From NCBI GenBank assembly GCA_023653245.1, contig JAMNXK010000010.1:1-23687 (forward strand): a stretch of 23,687 nt of DNA. The letters run 5' to 3'. This document shows positions 7,124-15,174 of the stretch, one piece after another. The translations under genes were made by a program, and so were the position numbers. This stretch comes from Tagaea sp. GTDB lineage: Bacteria > Pseudomonadota > Alphaproteobacteria > CACIAM-22H2. Numbering within the stretch: position 1 is the stretch's first letter; the number at the start of each line of letters is the position of its first letter. A model generated the notes under the pieces. That model made no database searches and was not told the origin of the DNA. It saw only the letters and a program-made list of their open reading frames with translations.

Positions 7124-7639
7124 ATGCTCGTTTCCTGGGTCCGTCGCGCCGACGACGCCGTCTTCAAGGCGGAAAACGCGTTCCTTGCCGCGGCCCTCGC
7201 GGCGATCCTGTTCTTGATGCTCGCGACCATCGTCGCGCGGTACGTCGTGAACGCCCCGATCACCTGGTCCGAAGAGGCGCTATTGATCGCCTTCGTCTGG
7301 GCGATCTTCGTGGGCGCGAGTGCCGCGTTCCGGCATCGCGCGCATATGCGCGTCGATCTCTTGCTGCTCTACGCGCCGCGCTGGCTCCGGCTCGTGCTCG
7401 CGGTCGCCGGACTCGCGGTCGTTTTCGCCGTGCTGGGCGCGCTCGCGCACGCGATGCTGGGCTATGCGCAAGCGATCGGCCCCAACGCGACCCCTTTGCT
7501 GGGATTCCCGGTTCGTTACATGCTTGGCGTCGTGCCGCTGGCGATGGCCACATCCGCCCTTCATTTGATCCGGCACATCGTGGATGACGGCGTCGAAACC
7601 GCGCTTGCCAGCGCCACCGAGTTCGCCCCGCAGGAGTGA
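7124..7639 (+). CDS. dctQ: TRAP transporter small permease, DctQ family
   Basis: A 171-aa inner-membrane protein with four predicted hydrophobic helices (near residues 25-45, 55-72, 90-112 and 132-155). It has the DctQ-type sequence WSEEALLIAFVWAIFVGASAAFRHRAHMRVDLL, where the conserved WxEE...H.R.D pattern is seen. DctQ pairs with the large subunit DctM and helps couple binding-protein docking to ion-driven transport. The ATG at 7124 follows a CCGGAGG ribosome site. The stop is 6 bases before the dctM start, so the two are coupled. Confidence 0.92.
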   Translation: MLVSWVRRADDAVFKAENAFLAAALAAILFLMLATIVARYVVNAPITWSEEALLIAFVWAIFVGASAAFRHRAHMRVDLLLLYAPRWLRLVLAVAGLAVVFAVLGALAHAMLGYAQAIGPNATPLLGFPVRYMLGVVPLAMATSALHLIRHIVDDGVETALASATEFAPQE

Positions 7640-7645
7640 TCGCAC

Positions 7646-8920
7646 GTGACTTTGTTGCTCCTTTGCGGCGTGTTCGCCGGGTTGCTGCTGCTGGGTGTGC
7701 CGATCGCGCTTGCGATCGCGGGATCGGCCATCTTCGTCATTTGGATCGAAGGCTATCCGCTGATCGTGATGGCCCAGCGCTTCGCGTCGGGTGTGCAGTC
7801 TTTCCCGCTCCTCGCGATTCCGCTCTTCGTGCTCGCGGGCGCGTTGATGGAGGCCTCGGGTATCGCCAAGCGGCTTTTCGCGCTCACATCGAGTCTCGTC
7901 GGCTGGATACGCGGCGGGCTCGCGCATGTCTGCGTCGCCTTCAACGTGCTCCTCGCGGGCCTCTCCGGCTCGTCGCTCGCCGATTGCGCGGTCACGACGC
8001 GGCTGTTCGTGCCGCAAATGGTCGCGCGCGGTTATTCGCAAGGCTTCGCGACCGCCTTGTGCGCGTCGTGCTCGACGCTCGCACCGATCATTCCTCCCTC
8101 GATCCTGCTGGTCATCTACGGCTGGCAGGCGAGCGTCTCGATCGGCGATCTGTTTCTCGCGGGCGTGGTGCCGGGATTCGTGATGGCGGTTTCACTGATG
8201 GCCGTGATCGGTTTCGTGGCCGCTAAGCGGGGAATCCCGCGCGAAGGAAAGTTCTCCATCGCGCAAGTCGGGCGCGAATTGCTCGGCGCCTTGTGGGCGA
8301 TCGCGTTGCCCGCGATCATCATTCTGGGATTCCGCACCGGCGCGTTCACGGCGACCGAGATCGCGGCGGTGGCGGCCGGCTACGCGCTTTTCGTCGGGTT
8401 GTTCGTGTACCGCACGATCCGCCTGCCCGAGCTTCCCGCCGTCTTCGCGCAAGCCGCGCGCGACACCGGCTCGATCCTGCTGATCGTGGCGGCGGCCGCG
8501 CCGTTCGGCTGGATCCTGGCGATCGAGCAGGCGCCGCAGCAGATCCTGGCGATCGGCCGTGCGCTCACCGACGAGCCGTGGGTGATCATGCTGCTGATCA
8601 ACGTGCTGCTGCTATTGCTCGGCATGTTCATGGAGACGCTGTCGATCATCCTGATCCTGGTGCCCGTGCTGCTGCCCTTGCTCCAGGCGATGCAGATCGA
8701 TCTCGTGCATTTCGGTATCGTGCTGGCGATCAACATGGTGATCGGCCAGCTGACTCCGCCGGTGGGCGTTCTCATGTTCCTGTCGTGCGCGATCGCAAAA
8801 ACGCGCATCGCGGATTTCCTGCGCGAGGGCTGGCCCTTGCTCGCCGCGCTGCTGGGTTGTCTGTTGCTGATCAGCTACGTGCCCTGGTTTTCGCTGGCGT
8901 TGCCGACGGCGCTGAAATAG
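7646..8920 (+). CDS. dctM: TRAP transporter large permease, DctM family
   Basis: A 424-aa, strongly hydrophobic DctM-type carrier with about 12 membrane segments. Typical signatures are GVPIALAIAGSAI, the AGLSGSSLADCAVTT region, the LCASCSTLAPIIPPSI motif and the GQLTPPVGVLMFLSCAIAKT motif near the C-terminus, which are the repeated Na+/substrate hairpin regions of this family. It forms the ion-driven import channel together with the dctP and dctQ products. The start is GTG at 7646, supported by AGGAG (7632-7636) inside the end of dctQ. The length is standard for the family. Confidence 0.95.
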   Translation: MTLLLLCGVFAGLLLLGVPIALAIAGSAIFVIWIEGYPLIVMAQRFASGVQSFPLLAIPLFVLAGALMEASGIAKRLFALTSSLVGWIRGGLAHVCVAFNVLLAGLSGSSLADCAVTTRLFVPQMVARGYSQGFATALCASCSTLAPIIPPSILLVIYGWQASVSIGDLFLAGVVPGFVMAVSLMAVIGFVAAKRGIPREGKFSIAQVGRELLGALWAIALPAIIILGFRTGAFTATEIAAVAAGYALFVGLFVYRTIRLPELPAVFAQAARDTGSILLIVAAAAPFGWILAIEQAPQQILAIGRALTDEPWVIMLLINVLLLLLGMFMETLSIILILVPVLLPLLQAMQIDLVHFGIVLAINMVIGQLTPPVGVLMFLSCAIAKTRIADFLREGWPLLAALLGCLLLISYVPWFSLALPTALK

Positions 8921-8942
8921 AGCGAGCGTTTGTGATCGCGTC

Positions 8943-8960
8943 CGCGAAGTCCGTTTCGCG
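8943..8960 (+). promoter_or_regulatory. Small inverted repeat ahead of the enolase-superfamily gene
   Basis: CGCGAA (8943-8948) and TTCGCG (8955-8960) form a 6-bp stem with a 6-base loop, ending two bases before the GGGAGG ribosome site. It might be a weak translational or attenuation element in the 54-base dctM-to-enolase gap. The GC-rich background makes short stems common. Confidence 0.25.
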
Positions 8961-8974
8961 ACCGGGAGGTCGAT

Positions 8975-10140
8975 ATGCCGCGAATCACCAAGGTGGAAAT
9001 TCACGAGTTTGCGTATCGCGCCGACGGCATAGTCTACGACGCGGGCGGCTTCGATCTCGTACAGACGCCCGGTGGAGGCGTCGAGTTCGGGAAATTCGTG
9101 ACGGTGATCGAGGCGCAGGGCGGCTGCGCGGCGAGTATGTCGGCCTGTGGGGCGCCACGCGGATGTCGTTGGCGCAGACTCTGATGCTGGTGCGGCATTT
9201 GCCGGGGCGCGACGCGTACGAACGCGAGCTGATCTACAACGAATTCAAGCGCGCGCTACGTCAGTACGATCATATGGGACACGGGTTTCTCGATATTGCC
9301 TTGTGGGATTTAGTTGGCAAGGCGACGGGACTTTCGGTATCGGCGTTGCTGGGCGGTTGGCGGAAGCGGCTGCCGGCCTACGCCAGTACGACGCATGGGG
9401 ATCGGAACGGCGGCCTGTCGCCGCCGCAGGCTTACGTTGAATTCGCTGAACATTGCTACGGCCTCGGCTATCGCGCGTTCAAGATGCACGGTTGGTACGA
9501 GGGGGACGTCGAGGAGGAGATCGAGACGATCCTGAAGCTCGGCGAAACGTTCCGCGGGCGGATGGCCTTAATGCTCGATCCGGCATGCCATCTCCGCACG
9601 TTTTCCGATGCGGTGCGGATCGGCCGCGCTTGCGACGAGGCGGGATTTCGCTGGCTCGAAGATCCGTTCCGTGACGCCGGCACTTCGGCATTCGCCCACA
9701 AAAAGCTTCGGGGTTTGATCCGTACGCCGGTTTTGCAGACGGAACACGTGCGCGGCGTCGAACCGAAGGCGGATTTCATTCTCGCCGGTGGCACCGATCT
9801 TCTCAGGTCCGATCCGGAGTACGATCTCGGTATCACCGGCGCGGTCAAGATCGGTCATTTGGCCGAAGCGCTCGGCATCGACGTCGAAATCCACGCCAGT
9901 GGGCCCGCGCATCGGTACTTGATGGCGGCGACACGAAACACCGGGTTCTACGAAGTGGCGTTGGTCGGGCCCTGCGCGCGAAACCCTTTGCCGCCGTGCT
10001 ACGCCGATGGTTACAGCGACGATCTCGAAGCCGTCGGGCGCGACGGTTGTTTTCCCGTTCCGGCCGGTCCGGGGCTCGGCGTGGTCTACGACTGGGATTG
10101 GATCAAGTTGCATCGGACCGCGCTGCATGAATTCGCGTGA
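8975..10140 (+). pseudogene. Mandelate racemase/enolase-superfamily gene with -1 frameshift
   Basis: The ATG at 8975 (GGGAGG at 8963-8968) opens the N-terminal capping domain, which reads correctly up to VTVIEAQGG (about 9124). The frame then fails and stops at 9184. The remainder (LRGEYVGLWG... to LHEFA) continues without a gap in the frame one base over, to the TGA at 10138-10140. Adding one C next to 9124 restores a 388-aa protein. The barrel shows KMHGWYEGD (a KxH motif), the metal ligand Asp in LMLDPACHL, Glu in WLEDPF, Glu in QTEHVRG, and a late GITGAVKIGHLAEALG-DVEIH segment with its His. Superfamily members abstract a proton alpha to a carboxylate (racemase, dehydratase or cycloisomerase). 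The substrate group is unassigned. The lesion is a true pseudogene or a sequence error. Confidence 0.85.
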
Positions 10141-10178
10141 ATGGCGCGCGGCCGGCGTGTCGTGAGTGTTCATCAAAA

Positions 10179-10190
10179 ATTATCGATAAT
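10179..10190. promoter_or_regulatory. Perfect 12-bp palindrome ATTATCGATAAT (candidate operator)
   Basis: A perfect palindrome lies five bases upstream of a TTGACG -35 element in front of the ABC operon. Its core TTATCGATAA differs at one base from TTATTGATAA (5896-5905) in the TRAP promoter. This suggests a regulator common to both transporter operons. The binding protein is unknown; the local candidates are the IclR, GntR and XRE proteins. Confidence 0.45.
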
Positions 10191-10194
10191 ATTC

Positions 10195-10223
10195 TTGACG
10201 ATCTGATCGCGCCCGACTACCTT
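10195..10223 (+). promoter_or_regulatory. Candidate sigma70 promoter of the ABC/catabolic operon
   Basis: TTGACG (10195-10200), a 17-base spacer and TACCTT (10218-10223) give a predicted start near 10230, with a leader of about 68 bases to the ATG at 10298. It is the only AT-rich stretch in the 157-base gap after the enolase-superfamily gene. Confidence 0.5.
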
Positions 10224-10297
10224 GCCCCTCAATGAGCCGGAAATTCGCGCGAGGGGCGGGCCGTCGCGCGGGATTCCGGCCGCAAGGGGAGGGGATC

Positions 10298-11587
10298 ATG
10301 GGCGGACTCAGCAAACGCGAAGCTTTGAAACTCGGCGGTGCCGCGGCACTCGCCGCAGGTTTGGGCGCGCCGGCGATCGGCCAGGCGCAGGCCGTGGAAA
10401 TCACGCTCTGGAGCCATTGGGCCGCCGAGCAAATCAAACGCGACTTCGTCGAGGACGCCGTCCGGCGCTTTGAAGCGACCAATCCAGGCGTTCGCATCCG
10501 CACCGCTTGGTACGAAAAAACGGCGCTCTACGCGGCCTTGCGCACGGCGTTGCGCGCCAACACCGCGCCCGACATCTTCTACGCCGAGCCCGACCAGACC
10601 GAGTACATGGATAATGGGCTTCTGCTCGACCTCAGCGCGCTCAACTGGGCCAATGTCGAAGCTTGGGCGAAGAACGCGTGGACCTGGCGCGGCAAGCCCT
10701 ACGGCCTGCCGCTGGAAGCCTCGACGGTCGAGCTCTACTACAACCGCGCGATGCTCGCGGAGCTAGGCATGGCGCTGCCGGCCGCCGGGCAGTTCTCGGC
10801 CGAGCAATTCATGGACATGGTGCGCCGCGCCCGCGCGCGCAATTGGACGCCGATGGCGTTGGGCGTCGGCGACCGGCCTTTCCCCGGCGCGTATCTGACC
10901 CACGAGGCTTTGCTCAAGCGCCTTGGCGTCGCGGATTACGGTGCGCTGATGGCGGGCGGCTTGCCCTTCAATGACTCGCGTGTCGTCGAGACTTTGCGTT
11001 GGTTGAAGGGCGTCATCGACGCGGGGCTGCTCCCGACCAGCTTCACCAGCCTGAAACTGGGCGAGGCGCATACGTTCTTCCACACTAATCCGCGCGCGGT
11101 CACCTTCCTCAACGGCAGCTGGTACACCTCGCGTGCCTTCAATCCGGTCGATAAGGGCGGCCAGCCCGCCGACTTCCCGCTCGGCATCATGAACTATCCC
11201 GCGATCCCCGGTGCCGCGGCGCCCGAAGCCAAGACGATGGCGGTCGGCGGTTCCTACGTCGTCAACGCAGCGACCCGCCAACCCCAGCGCGCCGTCGCCT
11301 TCCTCAACTCGCTGGCGACGCCGGAGATGGGCAATCGTTGGCTCGAAAACGTCCTCGTCCAGACGGGGATCAAGAGCGATCCTTCGCGGATCGGCGGGCC
11401 TTACGCGGGCTATTTCAAGATGCTCGCCGACGTCAACGCGCGCTCGGTCTACTATTTCGGCTTGCCGAGCCAAGTCATGCAAGGCCGCCGTCGGGAGACA
11501 TTCACGCAAGTATTCAATAACGCCTTCCCCGCTGGCACGATCGGCGTGGACGACGCCGTACGCCAGATGATGACGGCGGCGGGCTGA
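10298..11587 (+). CDS. ABC sugar transporter, extracellular solute-binding protein family 1
   Basis: A 429-aa periplasmic binding protein of the carbohydrate-uptake type-1 (MalE/UgpB-like) class. The N-terminus has a signal peptide with a KRE...KLGG start and a hydrophobic stretch ending GAPAIGQAQA. The mature protein begins VEITLWSHWAAEQIK and shows FEATNPGVRIR, APDIFYAEP, YGLPLEASTVELYYNRAML and VGGSYVVNAATRQPQRAVAFLNSLAT, all family hallmarks. The ligand should be a sugar or sugar derivative, not resolved further. The ATG at 10298 has AGGGGAGGGG just upstream, and an in-frame upstream ATG (10232) is rejected because the signal peptide starts at 10298. A strong hairpin separates it from the permease genes. 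Confidence 0.94.
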   Translation: MGGLSKREALKLGGAAALAAGLGAPAIGQAQAVEITLWSHWAAEQIKRDFVEDAVRRFEATNPGVRIRTAWYEKTALYAALRTALRANTAPDIFYAEPDQTEYMDNGLLLDLSALNWANVEAWAKNAWTWRGKPYGLPLEASTVELYYNRAMLAELGMALPAAGQFSAEQFMDMVRRARARNWTPMALGVGDRPFPGAYLTHEALLKRLGVADYGALMAGGLPFNDSRVVETLRWLKGVIDAGLLPTSFTSLKLGEAHTFFHTNPRAVTFLNGSWYTSRAFNPVDKGGQPADFPLGIMNYPAIPGAAAPEAKTMAVGGSYVVNAATRQPQRAVAFLNSLATPEMGNRWLENVLVQTGIKSDPSRIGGPYAGYFKMLADVNARSVYYFGLPSQVMQGRRRETFTQVFNNAFPAGTIGVDDAVRQMMTAAG

Positions 11588-11597
11588 GCGAAAGCGC

Positions 11598-11628
11598 GGG
11601 GCCTTCGCGTCGCCGACGCGGAGGCCCC
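11598..11628 (+). promoter_or_regulatory. Strong stem-loop between binding-protein and permease genes
   Basis: GGGGCCTTCGCGTC (11598-11611) pairs with GACGCGGAGGCCCC (11615-11628) along 14 positions with a single U-G wobble and a 3-base loop. It starts 10 bases after the binding-protein stop and ends 8 bases before the permease ATG. No U-run follows. It is placed exactly like the hairpin after dctP and probably serves differential expression within the operon. Confidence 0.7.
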
Positions 11629-11636
11629 ATCCGCCG

Positions 11637-12554
11637 ATGTCCGACACTCCGGCCTACGCCGCGCGCGAGACCGGCTTGGCGCGCCCCTGGGGCGCGATCC
11701 TGGCCTTCCTTCTGCCCGCCTTGACGGTCTACGCGGCCTTCACCGCCTATCCGGTGGTACGGACGTTCTGGAACGCGTTCCATCTGGTGCTGCCGCGACG
11801 CGAGGAGTTCGTGGGGCTGACGAACTTCACCAAGCTGTTCGTCGACGATCTGTTTTGGCACGCGGTGCGCAACACCTTCGTCTGGTCGGCTGCGGCCCCG
11901 ATCTTGGAAGTTTCGATCGCCTTGCTGTTGGCGTTGGCGCTCTACGCCAAGATCCCGGGCGCGCGCTTTTTCCGCGTGGCTTGGTTCACGCCCGTGCTGA
12001 TGTCCTACGTTGTCGTCGGCATTCTGTGGGTCTGGATTTACAACACGGATTGGGGCCCGGTGAACGTCGCTCTGCGCGCGTTGGGCCTCGACCATCTCGC
12101 GATGCCGTGGCTCGGCAATCCCAAGACCGCCTTGCCGGCGCTGATCTTGGTCACGACCTGGATGTGGACCGGGTTCAACATGGTGGTCTTGCTCGCGGCG
12201 CTCCATTCCTTGCCGAAGGAGGTTCTCGAGGCCGCCGAGCTCGACAATTGCGGCTGGGGCGGAAAGCTCGTGTTCGTGATCCTGCCGCTGATCCGGCCGA
12301 CGCTGCTGAACCTCGTCGTGCTGTCCTTCATCGGTAAGATGAAGATCTTCGATCTCGTCTGGATCACGACCAAAGGCGGGCCGCTGTGGTCGACCGAGAC
12401 GGTCTCGACCTACGTTTACAAGCGCGCTTTCGAGTGGTCGACCTTCGATCTGGGTTATCCCTCGACCATCGCGGCCGTATGGTTCTTCATCGTACTCGTC
12501 TCGGTGCTGGCGCTCACGTGGGCGTTCCGCCAGCGCGACCGCCTGGAGTACTGA
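11637..12554 (+). CDS. ABC sugar transporter permease, MalF/UgpA type
   Basis: A 305-aa inner-membrane permease with six predicted helices. The cytoplasmic EAA loop that docks onto the ATPase reads EVLEAAELDNCGWGGKLVFVILPLIRP. The N-terminal ILAFLLPALTVYAAFTAYPVVRTFWNAF is typical of MalF/UgpA-like subunits. It forms a heterodimeric channel with the next gene's product. The second gene starts 2 bases after this stop, so both are coupled. The substrate is set by the binding protein and is probably a sugar or sugar derivative. Confidence 0.94.
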   Translation: MSDTPAYAARETGLARPWGAILAFLLPALTVYAAFTAYPVVRTFWNAFHLVLPRREEFVGLTNFTKLFVDDLFWHAVRNTFVWSAAAPILEVSIALLLALALYAKIPGARFFRVAWFTPVLMSYVVVGILWVWIYNTDWGPVNVALRALGLDHLAMPWLGNPKTALPALILVTTWMWTGFNMVVLLAALHSLPKEVLEAAELDNCGWGGKLVFVILPLIRPTLLNLVVLSFIGKMKIFDLVWITTKGGPLWSTETVSTYVYKRAFEWSTFDLGYPSTIAAVWFFIVLVSVLALTWAFRQRDRLEY

Positions 12555-12556
12555 GC

Positions 12557-13375
12557 ATGGACGCGCTCAAACGCTCGCTCGTTCTGATCGCCCTCTCGCT
12601 GTACACGGCGTTCGCTGCGGGACCGTTCGTCTGGGCGGCGATGATGTCGCTGCGCACGACCACCGAGATCTCGCGCGGGCATTTCGACCTGCCGATCCCA
12701 GCGCGTTGGGAGAAGTTCCCGCAAGCCTGGTTCAATTCCAACTACTCGGTCTATTTCGCCAACTCGACGATGATTGTGCTGAGTGCCGTCGTCATTCTGA
12801 CGATCGTCGGCGCCATGGCCGCGCATGCGCTCGGGCGTTACCGCTTCCGGCTCAACCGGCCCATCTATTTCGTCCTGTTCTCGACGATCATCTTTCCGCC
12901 GCAGGTGACGATCATCGCGCTGTTCCAGATTCTGGTGCAATACGGGCTCTACGACACGCGTATCGGCCTCACGCTCGTTTACGTCTCGATCCAGTTGCCG
13001 CTGACCGTCTACATCCTCGAAAGCTTCTTCGCCCGCATCCCGGGCGATCTGTTCGACGCAGCGCGCATCGACGGCTACTCGGAATGGGCGATCTTCTGGC
13101 GCGTGAGCCTGCCCATCGCGATGCCGGCCCTCGCGACGACGGTGATCCTGAACTTTATCCTGCTCTGGAACGAATTCCTCTACGCCGTCGTGCTTATCAC
13201 GGAGGAGAAGAACCGCACCTTGCCGCTTGGCATTCAGCGTTTCATGGGCGACCAGCTGGAGGATGTCGGCATGATCGCGACGGGCCTGATGATCGCGGTC
13301 GTGCCGGTGATCGTGGTCTACGCCTTCTTCTCCGAACGCTTGATCCAAGGCATGACGGCGGGGGCCGTGAAATGA
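12557..13375 (+). CDS. ABC sugar transporter permease, MalG/UgpE type
   Basis: A 272-aa partner permease with six predicted membrane helices. It starts at the ATG at 12557, two bases after the preceding stop; the open frame runs further upstream but that part is the shadow of the first permease. The EAA loop reads DLFDAARIDGYSEWAIFWRVSLPIAMP, and the protein has the MalG-like FILLWNEFLYAVVL helix followed by LPLGIQRF. The stop is 7 bases before the ATPase start, with GAGGAACG serving as ribosome site. Confidence 0.94.
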   Translation: MDALKRSLVLIALSLYTAFAAGPFVWAAMMSLRTTTEISRGHFDLPIPARWEKFPQAWFNSNYSVYFANSTMIVLSAVVILTIVGAMAAHALGRYRFRLNRPIYFVLFSTIIFPPQVTIIALFQILVQYGLYDTRIGLTLVYVSIQLPLTVYILESFFARIPGDLFDAARIDGYSEWAIFWRVSLPIAMPALATTVILNFILLWNEFLYAVVLITEEKNRTLPLGIQRFMGDQLEDVGMIATGLMIAVVPVIVVYAFFSERLIQGMTAGAVK

Positions 13376-13382
13376 GGAACGA

Positions 13383-14468
13383 ATGGCCACGGTGACCCTC
13401 GACAGGCTGACCAAGCGCTACGACGGAGCCGCGCATCCGGCCGTCGACGCTGTGACGCTCGACGTCGCGCATGGCGAGTTCATGGTCTTTCTCGGACCCT
13501 CCGGCTGCGGCAAGACGACCACGCTCCGGATGATCGCCGGGCTCGAATCGATCAGCGCAGGCGGGCTCGTCATCGACGGAAAATCGATGAACGCGGTACC
13601 CGCGAAGGACCGTGACATCGCGATGGTGTTCCAGTCCTACGCGCTCTATCCCCACATGACGGTCGCCGACAATCTCGCTTTCGGGTTGCGTCGGCGGGGT
13701 ATCGACCGCGCGGAGATCGAAAGCCGCGTGACCCGCGTGGCGGCGACGCTCGGCCTCGACAAGTTGTTGGCGCGCAAACCGCACGCGTTGTCGGGCGGGC
13801 AGCGTCAGCGCGTGGCGTTGGGACGCGCTATCGTGCGCGATCCCAAGGTGTTCCTGTTCGACGAGCCGCTTTCCAATCTCGACGCGGCTTTGCGCGTCGC
13901 CACGCGCGCGGAGATCGCGCGGCTGCACCGCGAATTGGGCGCCACGATGATCTACGTGACCCACGACCAGGTCGAAGCGATGACCATGGGCACGCGGATC
14001 TGCATCATGAGCGGCGGCAAGGTCGCGCAGCTTGGCCGACCACTCGATATCTATCGCGAGCCGGCGGACACTTTCGTGGCGGGGTTCCTCGGCAACCCCG
14101 CAATGAACCTGATCGACGCGATGGCGGACGATTCGGGGCGCATCCGTGTGGGCGCCATGGCCGTGGCGATCGGGCCCGAGCGGATCAAGCCGATCGCGCC
14201 CGGCGTCAACCTCGTGTTCGGTATCCGGCCGGAGCATATCGCGCTCACGCCCGGGCCGAACGCCGCGCCGGCCTTGGCGCGCGTGGCGGGGATCGAACCG
14301 CTCGGTGCCGAGACGATCCTCGCGTTGCGCTTCGACGGAGTGGCGAAGGACGTGATCGCGCGACTGCCCGGCGACGTCGCGACCGGTATCGGCGCGACGC
14401 TGACCGTCCATCTCGACCTTCAACATGCCCACGCGTTCGACGCGGCGGGCCGCTCCCTCAGACCTTGA
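13383..14468 (+). CDS. ABC sugar transporter ATP-binding protein (UgpC/MsmK/MalK type)
   Basis: A 361-aa ATPase with all nucleotide-binding motifs intact: Walker A GPSGCGKTT (38-46), Q-loop Gln84, signature LSGGQRQRVALGR (136-148), Walker B FLFDEPLSNLD (157-167) and switch His194 (YVTHDQ). The C-terminal ~120 residues form the MalK-type TOBE/regulatory domain (FGIRPEHIAL). It powers the importer encoded by the three preceding genes. MalK-like ATPases can serve several importers; here linkage suggests a dedicated one. The next gene begins 14 bases downstream. Confidence 0.95.
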   Translation: MATVTLDRLTKRYDGAAHPAVDAVTLDVAHGEFMVFLGPSGCGKTTTLRMIAGLESISAGGLVIDGKSMNAVPAKDRDIAMVFQSYALYPHMTVADNLAFGLRRRGIDRAEIESRVTRVAATLGLDKLLARKPHALSGGQRQRVALGRAIVRDPKVFLFDEPLSNLDAALRVATRAEIARLHRELGATMIYVTHDQVEAMTMGTRICIMSGGKVAQLGRPLDIYREPADTFVAGFLGNPAMNLIDAMADDSGRIRVGAMAVAIGPERIKPIAPGVNLVFGIRPEHIALTPGPNAAPALARVAGIEPLGAETILALRFDGVAKDVIARLPGDVATGIGATLTVHLDLQHAHAFDAAGRSLRP

Positions 14469-14482
14469 AAGGCGATACAACA

Positions 14483-15166
14483 ATGGCCGAGCCGCCGACC
14501 TTGACCATCCGCAAGGATTTTCCGCGGCCGAGCCCGGCCGATCTGGCCGCCTTCGCCACGGCCCCCACGGGGTGGGTGGTGGACGCGCAAGGGCGCCGCG
14601 GCGCTTTGCCCCATACGATCCGGCCGATCACCAAGGCCGTGCGCGCGGTCGGGGCCGCGTTGACCGTCCGGTCTCGGGCGCGCGACAATCTCGCACCCTA
14701 CGCGGCGCTCAAGTTCGCCAAGGCCGGCGACATTCTGGTTGTTCGTACCGAGGACTATGAGGAGGCGTCGGTGCTGGGCGACATCCTGCTCGGCATGGCG
14801 AAGAACGCGGGCATCGTCGCGGCGATCACCGACGGAATGGTGCGCGACATCGAAGGCTTGAACGCCGTTGGGATACCCGTATTCGCGCGTGGCCTGACGC
14901 CCAATTCGCCGCACAAGAACGGGCCGGGCGAGATCGGCTTGACGCTGTCGCTCGGCGGCGTGGCGATTGCACCCGGCGACTTGATCGTCACGGACCAAGA
15001 CGGCGTCGTCGTGGTGCCGCGCGGGGAGATCGCCAAGGTACGTGCGGGGCTGGCCGACGTGGCCGCGAAAGAGGCCAAGATGGAGGAAGCCGTCAAATCT
15101 GGCGCCAAGCGGCCGGACTGGGTCGATTCCGTGCTCGCCGGGCCCGGTATCGCGTTCGTCGAATGA
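14483..15166 (+). CDS. RraA-family protein, possible HMG/CHA-type class II pyruvate aldolase
   Basis: A 227-aa protein of the RraA/4-hydroxy-4-methyl-2-oxoglutarate aldolase family. The key segment is GDILLGMAKNAGIVAAITDG followed by MVRD, equivalent to the Gly...Arg-Asp active-site pattern for metal and pyruvate-enolate binding. A second family hallmark is the GDLIVTDQDGVVVVPR strand near the C-terminus. Catalytic members split 4-hydroxy-2-oxo acids into pyruvate plus a 2-oxo acid; other members bind RNase E. The catabolic setting favours an aldolase or decarboxylase here. The ATG at 14483 is chosen for the AAAGG 10 bases upstream. A TTG at 14465 overlapping the ATPase stop is the alternative. 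Confidence 0.85.
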   Translation: MAEPPTLTIRKDFPRPSPADLAAFATAPTGWVVDAQGRRGALPHTIRPITKAVRAVGAALTVRSRARDNLAPYAALKFAKAGDILVVRTEDYEEASVLGDILLGMAKNAGIVAAITDGMVRDIEGLNAVGIPVFARGLTPNSPHKNGPGEIGLTLSLGGVAIAPGDLIVTDQDGVVVVPRGEIAKVRAGLADVAAKEAKMEEAVKSGAKRPDWVDSVLAGPGIAFVE

Positions 15167-15174
15167 GGTCGGCC

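Noticed and set aside
8921..8974. Riboswitch or attenuator leader before the enolase-superfamily gene
   Set aside because: The gap is only 54 bases with a single 6-bp stem; too little for any known riboswitch class.
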